Assembly (NCBI GenBank): GCA_943787205.1 | Contig: CALSLN010000013.1 | Span: 62,001 to 126,000, forward strand | Direction of reading: 5' to 3' | Length of the DNA: 64,000 bases | Origin: an uncultured Rhodospirillaceae bacterium | GTDB lineage: Bacteria > Pseudomonadota > Alphaproteobacteria > Rhodospirillales > Rhodospirillaceae | Part shown: in pieces, positions 1 through 9,272 of the stretch | Layout: each line of letters opens with the position of its first letter | Position numbering within the stretch: position 1 is the stretch's first letter | Notes under the pieces: model-generated | What the model saw: only the letters and a program-made list of their open reading frames with translations | The model's database searches: none | What the model was told of the DNA's origin: nothing | Translations under genes and position numbers: made by a program

Positions 1-2
1 AC

Positions 3-254
3 TATGTCGAGACAGGTGAGTCGCCGACGGCGGAGCATCCCAAATCGGGGGTGATTGAGTTTATCGACCCGAGGGCAGGGGTGGAGATGATAGCAGCTCC
101 GGGATTGCCATTCGCGCAAACTAAGTCTGCGGTCCCCAACTCGGGAGATATGATTGTTTTCCCAAGTTGGTTAAAGCACTTCGTTCACCCCTATTGGGGT
201 CAAGGCGACCGGATTTCGATCGCCTTCAATATCCGCATAAGGCCCAATCTTTAG
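3..254 (+). CDS. 2OG-Fe(II) oxygenase-like protein, C-terminal fragment
   Basis: The frame is open from the first bases of the window, so the N-terminus lies outside it. The visible part ends a double-stranded beta-helix fold: a Pro/Asn-Ser-Gly-Asp turn, then [11 protein letters not shown] and RISIAFNIR. In putative 2OG-Fe(II) oxygenases (TIGR02466-like) the His of this block is the distal iron ligand and the Arg binds 2-oxoglutarate. The first His-X-Asp pair should lie upstream and cannot be checked. The substrate is unknown. The stop overlaps the stop of the convergent ahcY gene by 4 bp. Confidence 0.6.
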   Translation, partial: YVETGESPTAEHPKSGVIEFIDPRAGVEMIAAPGLPFAQTKSAVPNSGDMIVFPSWLKHFVHPYWGQGDRISIAFNIRIRPNL

Positions 255-1543
255 TAGCGGTAGGCTTCTGGTTTGAACGGTCCTTGTTGGCTGACACCGA
301 TGTATTTGGCTTGTTCGTCGGTGAGGACCGTTAATTTTGCGCCAATTTTATCGAGGTGCAGTGCAGCCACTTTTTCGTCGAGGTGCTTAGGCAACACGTA
401 AACTTGCTTCTCGTATTGATCGGCATTGTTCCAAAGTTCGATTTGCGCAAGCACTTGGTTGGTGAAGGACGCACTCATAACGAAGCTCGGGTGGCCTGTT
501 GCGCAGCCCAAATTCACCAAGCGGCCTTCTGCGAGGAGGATGATGCGCTTGCCGTCGGGGAATTCAATTTCGTCGACTTGTGGTTTTACGTTGTGCCACT
601 TGTGGTTCTTAAGGGCACCGACCTGAATCTCCGTATCGAAGTGACCAATGTTGCAGACAATGGCGCGATGCTTCATGTCGCGCATGTGATCGATGGTGAT
701 GACGTCAACATTGCCTGTGGTTGTGACGAAAATGTCGCCAATGGAAGCGACGTCGTCCATCGTGTTGACTTCAAAGCCTTCCATGGCCGCTTGAAGGGCG
801 CAAATCGGATCAACCTCAGTGACGATGACCCTGCAGCCTGCATTCTGCATTGACGCGGCTGAGCCTTTGCCAACATCGCCGTAACCATTCACTACAGCAA
901 CCTTACCAGCCATCATGACATCTGTGGCGCGCCGGATACCGTCAACGAGGCTTTCTCTGCAGCCGTAGACGTTATCAAATTTTGATTTGGTGACACTGTC
1001 GTTAACGTTGATGCATGGCACTTTGAGGGTGCCAGCTTTCGCCATTTCATAAAGGCGATGCACACCTGTCGTGGTTTCTTCTGAAATGCCGCGTACGTCA
1101 TCCAGCAATGCAGGGAATTTTTCATGCATGATTTGGGTGAGGTCGCCGCCATCATCCAAAATCATGTTTGGGCGCCAACCATCAGGACCTTCAATAGTCT
1201 GTTCAATGGCCCACCAGAATTCTTCGTCGCTCATACCTTTCCAGGCAAAAACAGGTATCCCTGCAGCAGCAATGGCGGCGGCGGCGTGATCCTGGGTTGA
1301 GAAAATATTGCATGAGCTCCACCGCACCTCAGCGCCTAATGCAGTGAGCGTTTCGATAAGAACGGCGGTTTGAATGGTCATGTGGAGGCAGCCGGCTATT
1401 CTGGCGCCTGCTAAAGGCTTGCTGTCGCCATACTCTTCTCTAGTCGCCATGAGGCCTGGCATTTCAGTTTCAGCCATATCCGTTTCATGACGGCCCCACT
1501 CGGCCTGTGAAATGTCGGCAACTTTGTAATCCGTGAAACTCAT
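251..1543 (-). CDS. ahcY: Adenosylhomocysteinase
   Basis: Cytosolic NAD-dependent enzyme that splits S-adenosylhomocysteine into adenosine and homocysteine, removing the product inhibitor of SAM-dependent methylation. The 430-residue protein has the NAD-binding stretch [14 protein letters not shown] near residue 220, the substrate-binding N-terminal part with [13 protein letters not shown], and the C-terminal KPEAYRY ending typical of the family. AGGAG lies 6 nt before the ATG. It follows the PTS genes, the usual alphaproteobacterial placement. Its activity is relevant to this genome, which carries several methyltransferase genes in the same window. Confidence 0.97.
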   Translation of the reverse strand: MSFTDYKVADISQAEWGRHETDMAETEMPGLMATREEYGDSKPLAGARIAGCLHMTIQTAVLIETLTALGAEVRWSSCNIFSTQDHAAAAIAAAGIPVFAWKGMSDEEFWWAIEQTIEGPDGWRPNMILDDGGDLTQIMHEKFPALLDDVRGISEETTTGVHRLYEMAKAGTLKVPCINVNDSVTKSKFDNVYGCRESLVDGIRRATDVMMAGKVAVVNGYGDVGKGSAASMQNAGCRVIVTEVDPICALQAAMEGFEVNTMDDVASIGDIFVTTTGNVDVITIDHMRDMKHRAIVCNIGHFDTEIQVGALKNHKWHNVKPQVDEIEFPDGKRIILLAEGRLVNLGCATGHPSFVMSASFTNQVLAQIELWNNADQYEKQVYVLPKHLDEKVAALHLDKIGAKLTVLTDEQAKYIGVSQQGPFKPEAYRY

Positions 1544-1670
1544 CGAGGGCTCCTGAAGCAGAAAGAAAGAGATGAATGTAACGAAGGACGGCCCAAGCCG
1601 CGATTGATTTGACCCCGCATATACCAGCCGACTCGGCTAGGGGCAAGTTTGAGGCGTGATGCCGTTTGGC

Positions 1671-3446
1671 CTAGGCCACATCCATGTCCGAGATAAAGGC
1701 GTTCACGCGCTCCGGGTCGGCATCAGACGTTACTCGCCGTGCCCGACCTGTAATGGCGGCTAGGTTTAGGCCACGCACCCTCTTTTTGACCCTTGGGATG
1801 CTGCCCGCTGCCATCGATAGTTCTGCGATCCCCAATCCCAGAAGGAGAGGGGTGAGGCGCTCGTCACCTGCCATTTCGCCACAAACTGAAACGGGTATTC
1901 CAGCCGCTGCAGCTGCCTCAGCTGAAAATTGGATCAATCGCAAAACCGCAGGGTGGAGAGGGTTATAAAGGTGAGCCACCGTCTCGTCCGTTCGATCAAT
2001 GGCAAGCGTGTATTGGGTTAAGTCATTCGTGCCGATGGCAAAGAAGTCAGCTTCTACCGCCAACGCATCAGCGGCCAGGGCCGCGCCGGGTATCTCGATC
2101 ATAATTCCGAGTGGTGGAATCGGATCAGCGATCTTGACGCCGCGCCGCTTGAGGCGACCTGCCAAGCGATTCAGTATACGCCGGACTTCTCGCACCTCTT
2201 CGACGGCGCATACCATCGGTAATAGAATACGTACCGGGCCAATTGCACCAGCTCGAAGAATCGCGGCCAGTTGCTCCATGAATGTTTTGCGTCGGCTCAA
2301 GGAAAAGCGAATTGCCCGAAGGCCGAGTGCAGGATTTGGTCCTGGTTCAAATCCTAATGCGTCACTTAGTTTATCAGCGCCGATATCAAGTGTTCGAATG
2401 GTGACGGGGCGGCCCTCCATCCGTTTCACAACCTCTCGAAGAGCTGTGAATTGTTCTTCTTCACCGGGAAGATCGTCACGGTTCATGAACAGGAACTCGC
2501 TTCGTAAAAGTCCGATTCCTGTCGCACCGGATCGCAACACGCTATCGATTTCGCTGGGCAGTTCGATATTGGCTTGGAGGGTGATCGCCATGCCGTCCTG
2601 AGTGACTGCAGGGACGGCCCTTAGCTTGTCTAACGCTCTGCGTCCTCGCAGATAGTTTGCCCGCCTTTTTCGATAGTCCAGTAGAACCGATTTGGTGGGA
2701 TTTAGAATTACCGTGCCCTTGCCACCGTCGACAATGATGGTGTCGCCATTGGCGGCCCATGAAGTCAATTCAGCAGCGGCAACAACAGCCGGTAGAGCAA
2801 GTGAGCGCGCCATAATAGCTGTGTGGCTCTCAACTCCACCCAATACAGTCGCTAATCCTGCGACCTGCTTTGGGTCCAGAAGCGCTGTGTCTGCTGGGGA
2901 TAGCTCGTCGCTGACAATGACAGCGTTGTGGGGAAGTGATGAGAACGCGGTTGCCTGTTTACTTCCGAGGCTGCGGACCAATCGATTGCCAACCTCGCGG
3001 ATATCGTCGATGCGAGCTGAGAGATAACGATCGTCCATCGCCGCGAAGGCGTCTTCCATCAAGTTGATTTCTTTGAGTACGGCGGCTTCGGCGTTGATCC
3101 GGTCAGTGGCGATACGCTTCTCGACACCGCGAATGAGCCTCGACCCTTTCAGCATCTGTTGATAGGCATCCAGCAAGTAGCCGAGCTCTTCTCTGGCAGC
3201 AGCAGGCAGCTTCTGCGCTTTTACTTGTAAGGCATCAATCTCTTGATCGGCCTTGCGGGCGGCCATCGTGAAGCGATCTTGTTCCCGATGGATCCGGTTT
3301 TCAGGAATGCGGACTTCGCGCACGTAGACATCGTATCGCGAGTCATGGCGGTAGACAGTTCCGATGGCAATGCCACGACCGACAGCGAGGCCTGTAAACG
3401 TGCGCTGTTTTCCCGACACGGTTCTTGGTCGGTTCTCACGTTTCAT
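1671..3446 (-). CDS. ptsI: Phosphoenolpyruvate-protein phosphotransferase, PTS Enzyme I
   Basis: Autophosphorylates from PEP and passes the phosphate to HPr. The protein has the phospho-His loop GGVESHTAIMARS, the PEP-site LRSEFLFMNRDD and the C-terminal IGTNDLTQYTLAIDR. It has no N-terminal GAF domain, so it is EI rather than EI-Ntr (PtsP). I chose the ATG at 3446 because GAGGA lies 8 nt upstream. A TTG six codons earlier would lengthen the overlap with ptsH. Even so the start overlaps the ptsH stop by 11 bp, indicating translational coupling. No sugar EIIB/EIIC permease is nearby, consistent with a regulatory PTS. Confidence 0.93.
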   Translation of the reverse strand: MKRENRPRTVSGKQRTFTGLAVGRGIAIGTVYRHDSRYDVYVREVRIPENRIHREQDRFTMAARKADQEIDALQVKAQKLPAAAREELGYLLDAYQQMLKGSRLIRGVEKRIATDRINAEAAVLKEINLMEDAFAAMDDRYLSARIDDIREVGNRLVRSLGSKQATAFSSLPHNAVIVSDELSPADTALLDPKQVAGLATVLGGVESHTAIMARSLALPAVVAAAELTSWAANGDTIIVDGGKGTVILNPTKSVLLDYRKRRANYLRGRRALDKLRAVPAVTQDGMAITLQANIELPSEIDSVLRSGATGIGLLRSEFLFMNRDDLPGEEEQFTALREVVKRMEGRPVTIRTLDIGADKLSDALGFEPGPNPALGLRAIRFSLSRRKTFMEQLAAILRAGAIGPVRILLPMVCAVEEVREVRRILNRLAGRLKRRGVKIADPIPPLGIMIEIPGAALAADALAVEADFFAIGTNDLTQYTLAIDRTDETVAHLYNPLHPAVLRLIQFSAEAAAAAGIPVSVCGEMAGDERLTPLLLGLGIAELSMAAGSIPRVKKRVRGLNLAAITGRARRVTSDADPERVNAFISDMDVA

Positions 3447-3711
3447 TGAATCCGTCCTCGACAAGCTGGCAGATGGTGTCCATGGCCCGTTGTGCCTCTT
3501 CTCCCGACGCTGTCAGGGTGATTTCTGTGCCGGGCGCAGCGGCCAGCATCAAGAGCCCCATAATCGAACAGCTAGAAACTTCCAATTCACCCCTTGAGAC
3601 TATGACCTCGGCATTGAACTGTTCTGCTGTTTTGCAAAATTTCGCCGCTGCTCGGGCGTGCAATCCTTTAGAGTTAACAATTCGGGCGGTGCGCGTAATT
3701 GGCTCTGACAT
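3436..3711 (-). CDS. ptsH: Phosphocarrier protein HPr
   Basis: Small phosphocarrier of 91 residues between Enzyme I and EIIA. The active histidine (His18) sits in NSKGLHARAAAKF. The regulatory serine (Ser49) sits in CSIMGLLML, the site that HPr kinase phosphorylates. Both phosphorylation sites are therefore intact, matching the presence of both ptsI and hprK in the same run. It lies between manX (14 bp upstream) and ptsI (overlapping). Confidence 0.95.
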   Translation of the reverse strand: MSEPITRTARIVNSKGLHARAAAKFCKTAEQFNAEVIVSRGELEVSSCSIMGLLMLAAAPGTEITLTASGEEAQRAMDTICQLVEDGFNET

Positions 3712-3725
3712 TAAAACAGGCCGCC

Positions 3726-4130
3726 TTATTCACTTTGGGCAAGCAGCGCTGACGCCACGTTAATATACTTTCGTCCGGCTTCTTGCGCGTGAAGGACTGC
3801 GTCAGGCAATGCCTCAGTGGATCGCACGGAGGCAAGCTTAATAAGTAGAGGTAAGTTCACGCCTGCGATGACTTCCACATTGGCATTTTCCATAATAGAG
3901 ATCGCCAAATTGGACGGCGTGCCACCAAACATATCAGTGAGCACAACAACACCATGACCGGACTCAACTTTCTCTACAGCGCTAACGATCTCCGCCCGCC
4001 GTTGCTCCATATCGTCATCAGGCCCAATGCAAATGCTCGCTGTTTGGGCTTGTGGGCCGACAACGTGTTCAAGGGCTGCGAACAGCTCTAAGGCTAAGCG
4101 CCCGTGCGTTACAAGAACCATTCCAATCAT
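3726..4130 (-). CDS. manX: PTS system mannose-family EIIA component
   Basis: A 134-residue stand-alone EIIA domain of the mannose family. His9 in LVTHGRLA is the expected phosphorylation site, and DMFGGTPSN is the conserved phosphate-site loop. No IIB, IIC or IID partner is present, so this is probably a phosphorylation output of the regulatory PTS rather than part of a sugar importer. In related alphaproteobacteria this gene lies between rapZ and ptsH, as here. It follows rapZ after 84 bp. The gene name follows family usage and the phosphorylation target is unknown. Confidence 0.88.
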   Translation of the reverse strand: MIGMVLVTHGRLALELFAALEHVVGPQAQTASICIGPDDDMEQRRAEIVSAVEKVESGHGVVVLTDMFGGTPSNLAISIMENANVEVIAGVNLPLLIKLASVRSTEALPDAVLHAQEAGRKYINVASALLAQSE

Positions 4131-4214
4131 GGATTAGGCGTCCGTCTGTTTGTTTGCGACAAATCTTCTCGTGGATTTTGACCGCGTTTTATAAGGTATC
4201 CTGCCGAAGGTCTT

Positions 4215-5096
4215 TTAATCCGGCTTGGATGGCTGAACATTAAGGTCGCGGTGCCGGAAGTCAAACTCAATCCCGAGGCTGTCCAACCAGGTGGACAGGT
4301 GTTGAACGACGAAAACCGACCGGTGACGCCCGCCGGTGCAGCCGATAGCAATAGTAAGGTAGCTTTTGCCCTCATCCCGATAGCGCGGCAAAAGTGGTTC
4401 AACCAGCGCCTGGAGGTTTGCTACAAAAGACTCGAAGGAGGGGTCTTCTGAAACATAGGTTCCGATGGCCTGATCCAGTCCCGATTGCGGACGGAGATCC
4501 TCAACATAGTGTGGGTTGCGTAAGAAGCGAACGTCGAACACAAGGTCGGCATCGCGGGGTACGCCATTGCGATATCCAAATGAAACCAAATGAATGTGCA
4601 TTGGCCGGTCGTCGTCTCCGCCGTACGTTTTCTCTAGGTGACGTTTCAAATCACCGGGTGTCAGAGTCGAAGTATCGAGGACCAAGTCAGCCGCTGATTT
4701 AACCGGACTCAAGAGTTGACGTTCAAGTGTGATGGCACCGGCGACTGGCAAATCGCTTGCCAGAGGGTGCGGCCGTCGCGTCTCTGTAAACCGTCGCATC
4801 AAAACATCATCGTCACTTTCGAGGTAGATGAGCGTCGCGACGACGGTGCTCTGGCGACGCAAGTCTTGAAGTTGAGCGACCAAGGCGTCGGCATTGAAAT
4901 TGCGGGTTCTAACATCCATGCCCACGGCCAATGGTCGATTAGGGCCGCCGCCACGCAAGGCTGCCTCAAGCAATGAGGCCGGCAGGTTGTCGACGGTCTC
5001 AAACCCTAGATCTTCCATCGCGTGCAAGGCAGACGTTTTGCCGGCGCCGGACATACCGGTCACCACGAGTAGATGAATGTTATCTGAATCAGTCAT
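4215..5096 (-). CDS. rapZ: RapZ-like P-loop nucleotide-binding protein
   Basis: A 293-residue protein with Walker A GMSGAGKTS at residues 14-22, RSP-like DVRFLRNP in the middle and the conserved C-terminal block with IAIGCTGGRHRSV. In enterobacteria RapZ is an RNA-binding adaptor controlling GlmS via small RNAs. In alphaproteobacteria the homologue sits in the regulatory-PTS cluster and its target is less clear. The start overlaps the end of hprK by 8 bp, so the two are probably co-translated. Confidence 0.9.
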   Translation of the reverse strand: MTDSDNIHLLVVTGMSGAGKTSALHAMEDLGFETVDNLPASLLEAALRGGGPNRPLAVGMDVRTRNFNADALVAQLQDLRRQSTVVATLIYLESDDDVLMRRFTETRRPHPLASDLPVAGAITLERQLLSPVKSAADLVLDTSTLTPGDLKRHLEKTYGGDDDRPMHIHLVSFGYRNGVPRDADLVFDVRFLRNPHYVEDLRPQSGLDQAIGTYVSEDPSFESFVANLQALVEPLLPRYRDEGKSYLTIAIGCTGGRHRSVFVVQHLSTWLDSLGIEFDFRHRDLNVQPSKPD

Positions 5097-5502
5097 CGCT
5101 TCTCACGATCAGCCTTATCTTGGCCGCGGCCGACGGAGTGTCTGGGTCTAGAGAGAGGTGAGGGGTCATTATGTCCTCAATCATACATGTCTGAATCTCT
5201 GGAAGTCTGTCGATATTTTCTTTCTTAACGAGATCAACCACAAGACGAATGCGGATGGAGTCGTGGTAAGGCATATCCACAATGCCGTGGCCTCGGATTT
5301 CGATTTTTCCTGCAATTTCTTTTGGAGGCGTGGCAAACAGGCGTCCGTCTTCACTGCGTATGTCACAGTAATCATCTGAAACCAACGTGGCGCCTTGGTC
5401 AATCAAGCGCAGTGCTAAGTCTGACTTGCCTGCTCCAGAGGGGCCACGGATGAGAACCCCAGCGTCTTCAAGCGCGACACATGTTGCATGAGTTATGGTC
5501 AT
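5089..5502 (-). CDS. hprK: HPr kinase/phosphorylase, short alphaproteobacterial form
   Basis: Phosphorylates or dephosphorylates the serine of HPr according to metabolic state. The 137 residues are only the catalytic C-terminal domain: Walker A GPSGAGKS at 20-27, then the HPrK signature EIRGHGIVDM. The N-terminal domain of the long firmicute enzyme is missing, as is normal for alphaproteobacteria, so this is not a truncation. It is the first gene of the minus-strand PTS run, facing the AEC transporter across a 176-bp divergent gap that probably holds both promoters. Confidence 0.9.
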   Translation of the reverse strand: MTITHATCVALEDAGVLIRGPSGAGKSDLALRLIDQGATLVSDDYCDIRSEDGRLFATPPKEIAGKIEIRGHGIVDMPYHDSIRIRLVVDLVKKENIDRLPEIQTCMIEDIMTPHLSLDPDTPSAAAKIRLIVRSDD

Positions 5503-5678
5503 ATGGGGACCGTGACTCTGTCTAGCCCTGGGGTCAACGTACGGATCAAATGGGGTTGATGGCTGGGCCGGTAATTTCTGGCGATCGTTGTGTTGGCGCT
5601 CGGAAGCGTGGTTGCGATTACCTGGTAGTGTATCTAAACCTAATAATTCTCATCGCTCCTCACGGCATTGCCTAATTT

Positions 5679-6569
5679 ATGTTTATAGAAATTCTTTCCG
5701 TTATTGCGCCGGTCGGTTTGTTAGCCGCCGTTGGCTTTGCGTGGGACCGGAAAGGCCTGCCGTTCGACACCAATATGGTGGCGTACTTGGTTACGAATCT
5801 TGGTGCGCCATGCTTGATAATATCGACGTTATTGGCGAACCGACCAGATCCAGACGTCATTGCGAGTATGGCCTTGGCCGCGCTTATGGTGGTGGGGTTG
5901 GTTACTTTGATTGCTGGGGTGGGGCTTCATTTCGCTGGACAACCTCTGAAGGTGTATTTGCCAGCCCTGACGTTCCCTAACTCAGGCAATATTGGAATCC
6001 CACTTTGCCTCTTTGCCTTTGGTGACGAAGGTTTGGCTCTGTCCGTTTCGTTTTTCTCTGTTATGGCGCTGACCCAGTTCACGCTCGGGATTGGCATCGC
6101 TGCTGGAAAAATGTCGGTGCGAGACGTCGTTGGAAACCCTGTCCTCTGGTCTGCTGCAATTGCTGTTGTCTTTCTCGTTACAGAAACGGCATTGCCGCGT
6201 TGGGTGGGCGGCACGGTGGATACGGTTGCTGGCATGGTCATTCCACTCATGCTGATGTCTCTCGGTATTTCTCTGTCGCGTCTTAAACCGAACGCCCTAT
6301 TGCGCAGCACAATATATTCAGCACTTCGCTTGTGCCTCGGCTTGGCGGCAGGGGTTGCGGTTGCTGCTTTACTTGATCTTGATGGCGTGGCCCGCGCAGC
6401 GGTGATCATACAGTCGGCGATGCCAACGGCGGTGTTCAATTATCTTTTTGCCGTGCGTTACGATAATCGTCCGACCGAAGTGGCTGGCATCGTCGTTGTT
6501 TCGACTGTGCTCTCTTTTATAACGCTGCCGTTTCTGCTTGCTTATGTGCTGTCAGGGCCGGGGCTTTAA
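5679..6569 (+). CDS. AEC (auxin efflux carrier) family transporter
   Basis: An integral membrane protein of 296 residues with about ten hydrophobic segments in two repeats. The first is APVGLLAAVGFAWDRKGLP, and the asparagine-rich crossing TFPNSGNIGIPL near residue 95 is characteristic of AEC/bile-acid-fold carriers. Bacterial members export or import small organic acids such as malate and malonate, but substrate cannot be read from sequence. It is inserted between chvG and hprK, which are usually adjacent, and runs opposite to both. Its stop is 4 bp from the chvG stop. Confidence 0.85.
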   Translation: MFIEILSVIAPVGLLAAVGFAWDRKGLPFDTNMVAYLVTNLGAPCLIISTLLANRPDPDVIASMALAALMVVGLVTLIAGVGLHFAGQPLKVYLPALTFPNSGNIGIPLCLFAFGDEGLALSVSFFSVMALTQFTLGIGIAAGKMSVRDVVGNPVLWSAAIAVVFLVTETALPRWVGGTVDTVAGMVIPLMLMSLGISLSRLKPNALLRSTIYSALRLCLGLAAGVAVAALLDLDGVARAAVIIQSAMPTAVFNYLFAVRYDNRPTEVAGIVVVSTVLSFITLPFLLAYVLSGPGL

Positions 6570-6573
6570 GCTT

Positions 6574-8235
6574 CTATGCGGCAGGTAACCGTACGACAAA
6601 CAGAGCGCCGCCACCTTGAGCATTGTCAGCTGTAATATTGCCGCGATGAGCTTCGATAATCTGTTTGGAAATCGACAAGCCAAGCCCTGAATGTGTTCCA
6701 AATTTTTCTTTCTCTGGTCGTTCAGAATAGAACCGACTGAAAACGGCTTGTTCTTTCCCCGGAGGGATCCCAGGCCCTTGGTCTTGGATCTCGATCTTGA
6801 TTTGCCCTTGGTCACGACCGCCACGTATGAAAATTTTACCGCCGGGTGGGCTGAAGGATGAGGCGTTACCAATCAGATTGCGGAACACCTGGGCCAGTCG
6901 GCCTTCCAGCCCCGATACTGTCAGGTCATCTTGCGGCGGCAGATCAAGCGATACTGTTGCTGTTTCGTCATCATCGTTGGAATTTGTGACTTCCGTCAAA
7001 GTTTCCAAGAGGGTTGCTAAGGCGAAGGGCTCACTTTCCGCGCGGGACAATTCGGCATCTAGCCTGGATGCATCGGATATATCCGAAATGAGTCGGTCCA
7101 ACCGTCCAACGTCATCTTTGATAATACCCATCAATTGTTTTTGCTGTGCTGGATCTTCAACGCGCGCCACGGTTTCAACCGCGCTTCTGAGTGAGGTGAG
7201 AGGGTTCTTGATTTCATGTGCGACGTCAGCGGCAAATTGCTCTGTCGCATCCATGCGCAACCAAAGCCCTTCAGTCATATCGCGCAGCGCGCTGGAGAGC
7301 GCGCCTATTTCGTCGCGGCGTTTACTGAGGTCGGGAATATTGTGTTGGCGCGATTGTCCATCTCTTACCAAAACGGCTGCTTCGGCAAGCCGTTTCACGG
7401 GGCGTGCAATGGTTCCAGCCAGGTATAAAGACAGCAAAACTGTGACGGTAAAAGTCCACGCAAATATTTCCAGAATGGAGCTGCGAACCTCGAATAACCG
7501 TGCTTCGACAGTAGAGTCGTCAACGGATACAAATACGGCCCCAACGATTTGTTTGTAGAATTGAACTGGAACCGCGACGGCCAATATCTTCCGACCGCTT
7601 GTATTGATCCGGACTTCGCTGGCTGCCTCTCCGTTTTCTAAAGCGCCGACGACCTCTAAAAAGTCATAGGCCGTGCCGTTAGATTGCTCGATGTATAGCG
7701 GCAGCGGTTCAGATGCCCCAAGAAACGATTCAACCCACGTCAGTCCGCGACGTATGTACTCCGTGACCGCATCTGTTTCCGCAGGTGCAAGATCAACGAC
7801 GCGCACTTCGCCGCCTGGTCCGCGGAGCAACCGACTATCTGCAATGAGGACGCCACCGTTGCCATAGAGCCGGGCGCGAATGTTTGCCAAGCCGGCCAAA
7901 CGCCGAACCAGCTGTCGCGCTGAATCAGGGTCAATGCGTCTGGTTGCGCCAGCGGGCATGAATGCGCCGAACGCTTCACTCTCTGTTTCCATGACCACGG
8001 CGCCTTCACCAATGGAGGCGGCGATCAATTCTCCTTCGGTGCGTAATCCATCGATTTCTGTCGCGATGAGCGACTCTTCGTATTCATCCAAAAACAACAA
8101 GCCAAGCCCGAGCAAGACGGGCGCAACCAAATTCACTGCTAGAACGCGCCGTGTCAGAAGGGACAGCAGCGGACCCCGGCGTGCAGCCGGTGTTGCGGTC
8201 GAAGGGGCAATGCGAAGGTCTTGGTCGGCGCGCAC
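6574..8235 (-). CDS. chvG: ChvG-type sensor histidine kinase
   Basis: Membrane-bound histidine kinase of 553 residues. It has a transmembrane helix near residues 27-47, a periplasmic sensor domain to about residue 255, a second helix and then HAMP. The H-box VAHEIKNPLTSLR and the HATPase motifs DQGPGIP and GLGLSISKQI follow. In rhizobia ChvG/ChvI (ExoS) responds to acidity and envelope stress. The identity rests on domain order and position beside chvI, hprK and pckA. The GTG start is supported by AAGGAA 6 nt upstream. It follows chvI after 33 bp. Confidence 0.87.
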   Translation of the reverse strand: MRADQDLRIAPSTATPAARRGPLLSLLTRRVLAVNLVAPVLLGLGLLFLDEYEESLIATEIDGLRTEGELIAASIGEGAVVMETESEAFGAFMPAGATRRIDPDSARQLVRRLAGLANIRARLYGNGGVLIADSRLLRGPGGEVRVVDLAPAETDAVTEYIRRGLTWVESFLGASEPLPLYIEQSNGTAYDFLEVVGALENGEAASEVRINTSGRKILAVAVPVQFYKQIVGAVFVSVDDSTVEARLFEVRSSILEIFAWTFTVTVLLSLYLAGTIARPVKRLAEAAVLVRDGQSRQHNIPDLSKRRDEIGALSSALRDMTEGLWLRMDATEQFAADVAHEIKNPLTSLRSAVETVARVEDPAQQKQLMGIIKDDVGRLDRLISDISDASRLDAELSRAESEPFALATLLETLTEVTNSNDDDETATVSLDLPPQDDLTVSGLEGRLAQVFRNLIGNASSFSPPGGKIFIRGGRDQGQIKIEIQDQGPGIPPGKEQAVFSRFYSERPEKEKFGTHSGLGLSISKQIIEAHRGNITADNAQGGGALFVVRLPAA

Positions 8236-8268
8236 GCGAGTTTCCTTGTTGTCGCCGACGCAGACGGA

Positions 8269-8973
8269 TTAAGCGGCGGCTTCTCGGTACTTATACCCTA
8301 CACCGTACAAGGTCTCGATATTTGCGAACTCGTCGTCAACGTGGCGAAATTTCTTTCGCAGCCGTTTGATATGGCTATCGATCGTGCGGTCATCGACATA
8401 GATGTTTTCGCCATAGGCCGCATCAATAAGCTGGTCGCGGCTTTTAACGTGTCCGGGTCGAGCAGCCAGGGCCTGTATGATCAAGAATTCGGTCACGGTC
8501 AGATTGACCGCTCTATCTTTCCATTTGCAGACATGTTGCGCCGGATCCAATGTCATATCTCCGCGTTTTATGGCGGTTTCCGATTCGCTCCCATCATCGG
8601 CTTTTTGGGCCTCAATGCGCCGGATCACCGCTTTAATGCGCTCGATCAGCAAGCGTTGGGAGAAAGGTTTCTTAATATAATCGTCGGCTCCCATGCGCAG
8701 GCCATGGAGTTCATCAACCTCATCGTCTTTTGAAGTCAAGAATATGACCGGGGTCGGGGCTTTGTCCTGCAGTCGCTGTAATAGCTCAATGCCGTCCATG
8801 CGAGGCATCTTGATATCCAACACAGCAAGGTCGACCGGGCTATCAATCAAGCCGCGCAAGGCCTCTGCGCCGTCACGGTAGGTGGCGACGTCGAATCCTT
8901 CCTGCTCAAGTACGATTGAGACGGAGGTCAGAATATTACGGTCGTCATCGACCAGTGCGATTCGGTGAGCCAC
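8269..8973 (-). CDS. chvI: ChvI-type OmpR-family response regulator
   Basis: Partner of the downstream ChvG kinase. Residues 1-115 form a receiver domain with the acidic pocket DDD at 9-11, phospho-acceptor Asp53 in [10 protein letters not shown] and Lys in YIKKPF. A winged-helix DNA-binding domain follows, ending in [14 protein letters not shown] start with a GGGGG run upstream. It is transcribed divergently from pckA, a conserved arrangement. Regulation of pckA by this pair is plausible but is an inference. Confidence 0.9.
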   Translation of the reverse strand: MAHRIALVDDDRNILTSVSIVLEQEGFDVATYRDGAEALRGLIDSPVDLAVLDIKMPRMDGIELLQRLQDKAPTPVIFLTSKDDEVDELHGLRMGADDYIKKPFSQRLLIERIKAVIRRIEAQKADDGSESETAIKRGDMTLDPAQHVCKWKDRAVNLTVTEFLIIQALAARPGHVKSRDQLIDAAYGENIYVDDRTIDSHIKRLRKKFRHVDDEFANIETLYGVGYKYREAAA

Positions 8974-9079
8974 GTCGGTTTACCCCCTTGGAATGGTGCC
9001 CAAACTACCCTTTAGACCCTGTAAAACCGTCGATTGCGGCTCTTTGTCATCCGGATAGTGGCAATATCATAGGAGTATT

Positions 9080-9121
9080 ATGGCAGAAATAATGCGTAAG
9101 GCTGCCCGATTTCCGCCTTAA
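9080..9121 (+). CDS. Possible 13-codon leader peptide upstream of pckA
   Basis: A short frame (ATG to TAA, 13 codons) with AGGAG 4 nt before its ATG, in the chvI-pckA divergent gap. It encodes MAEIMRKAARFPP. It precedes the hairpin at 9190-9240 and could be a leader peptide. A frame this short can arise by chance and nothing else supports translation. Confidence 0.2.
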   Translation: MAEIMRKAARFPP

Positions 9122-9189
9122 TTGAGGTCTGGCCCTCTATACACAAAGGCGTTTTCGGGCTGTTGCGCCCGCCCATCCGAGGGGGTATT

Positions 9190-9250
9190 AAAGCCCAAAT
9201 ACCGCCGGACGTGCAGGCTTACCTGTACGGAACCGGCTTTCCTTTTATTT
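9190..9250 (+). promoter_or_regulatory. Structured leader/attenuator-like hairpin before pckA
   Basis: The inner stem GTGCAGG/CCTGTAC (9211-9217 with 9222-9228, one G-T pair) closes a 4-nt loop. CCGG/CCGG (9205-9208 with 9233-9236) flanks it. Alternatively AAAGCC (9190-9195) can pair with GGCTTT (9235-9240). A T-rich stretch (9238-9250) follows at once, and the pckA start is about 23 nt further on. The shape is that of an intrinsic terminator or attenuator in a leader. No known riboswitch family was recognised. Confidence 0.4.
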
Positions 9251-9272
9251 AGGTTTCTTGGGGGTTCTCGCG

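Noticed and set aside
1544-1670. Possible SAH riboswitch upstream of ahcY
   Set aside because: The region holds a tight palindrome (AGCCGA-C-TCGGCT at 1626-1638), but I could not match the conserved SAH riboswitch core, and the palindrome leaves no usable loop.
1999-2601. Plus-strand frame of 200 codons opposite ptsI
   Set aside because: Basic Ser/Arg-rich product with no start signal, antisense to a certain gene.
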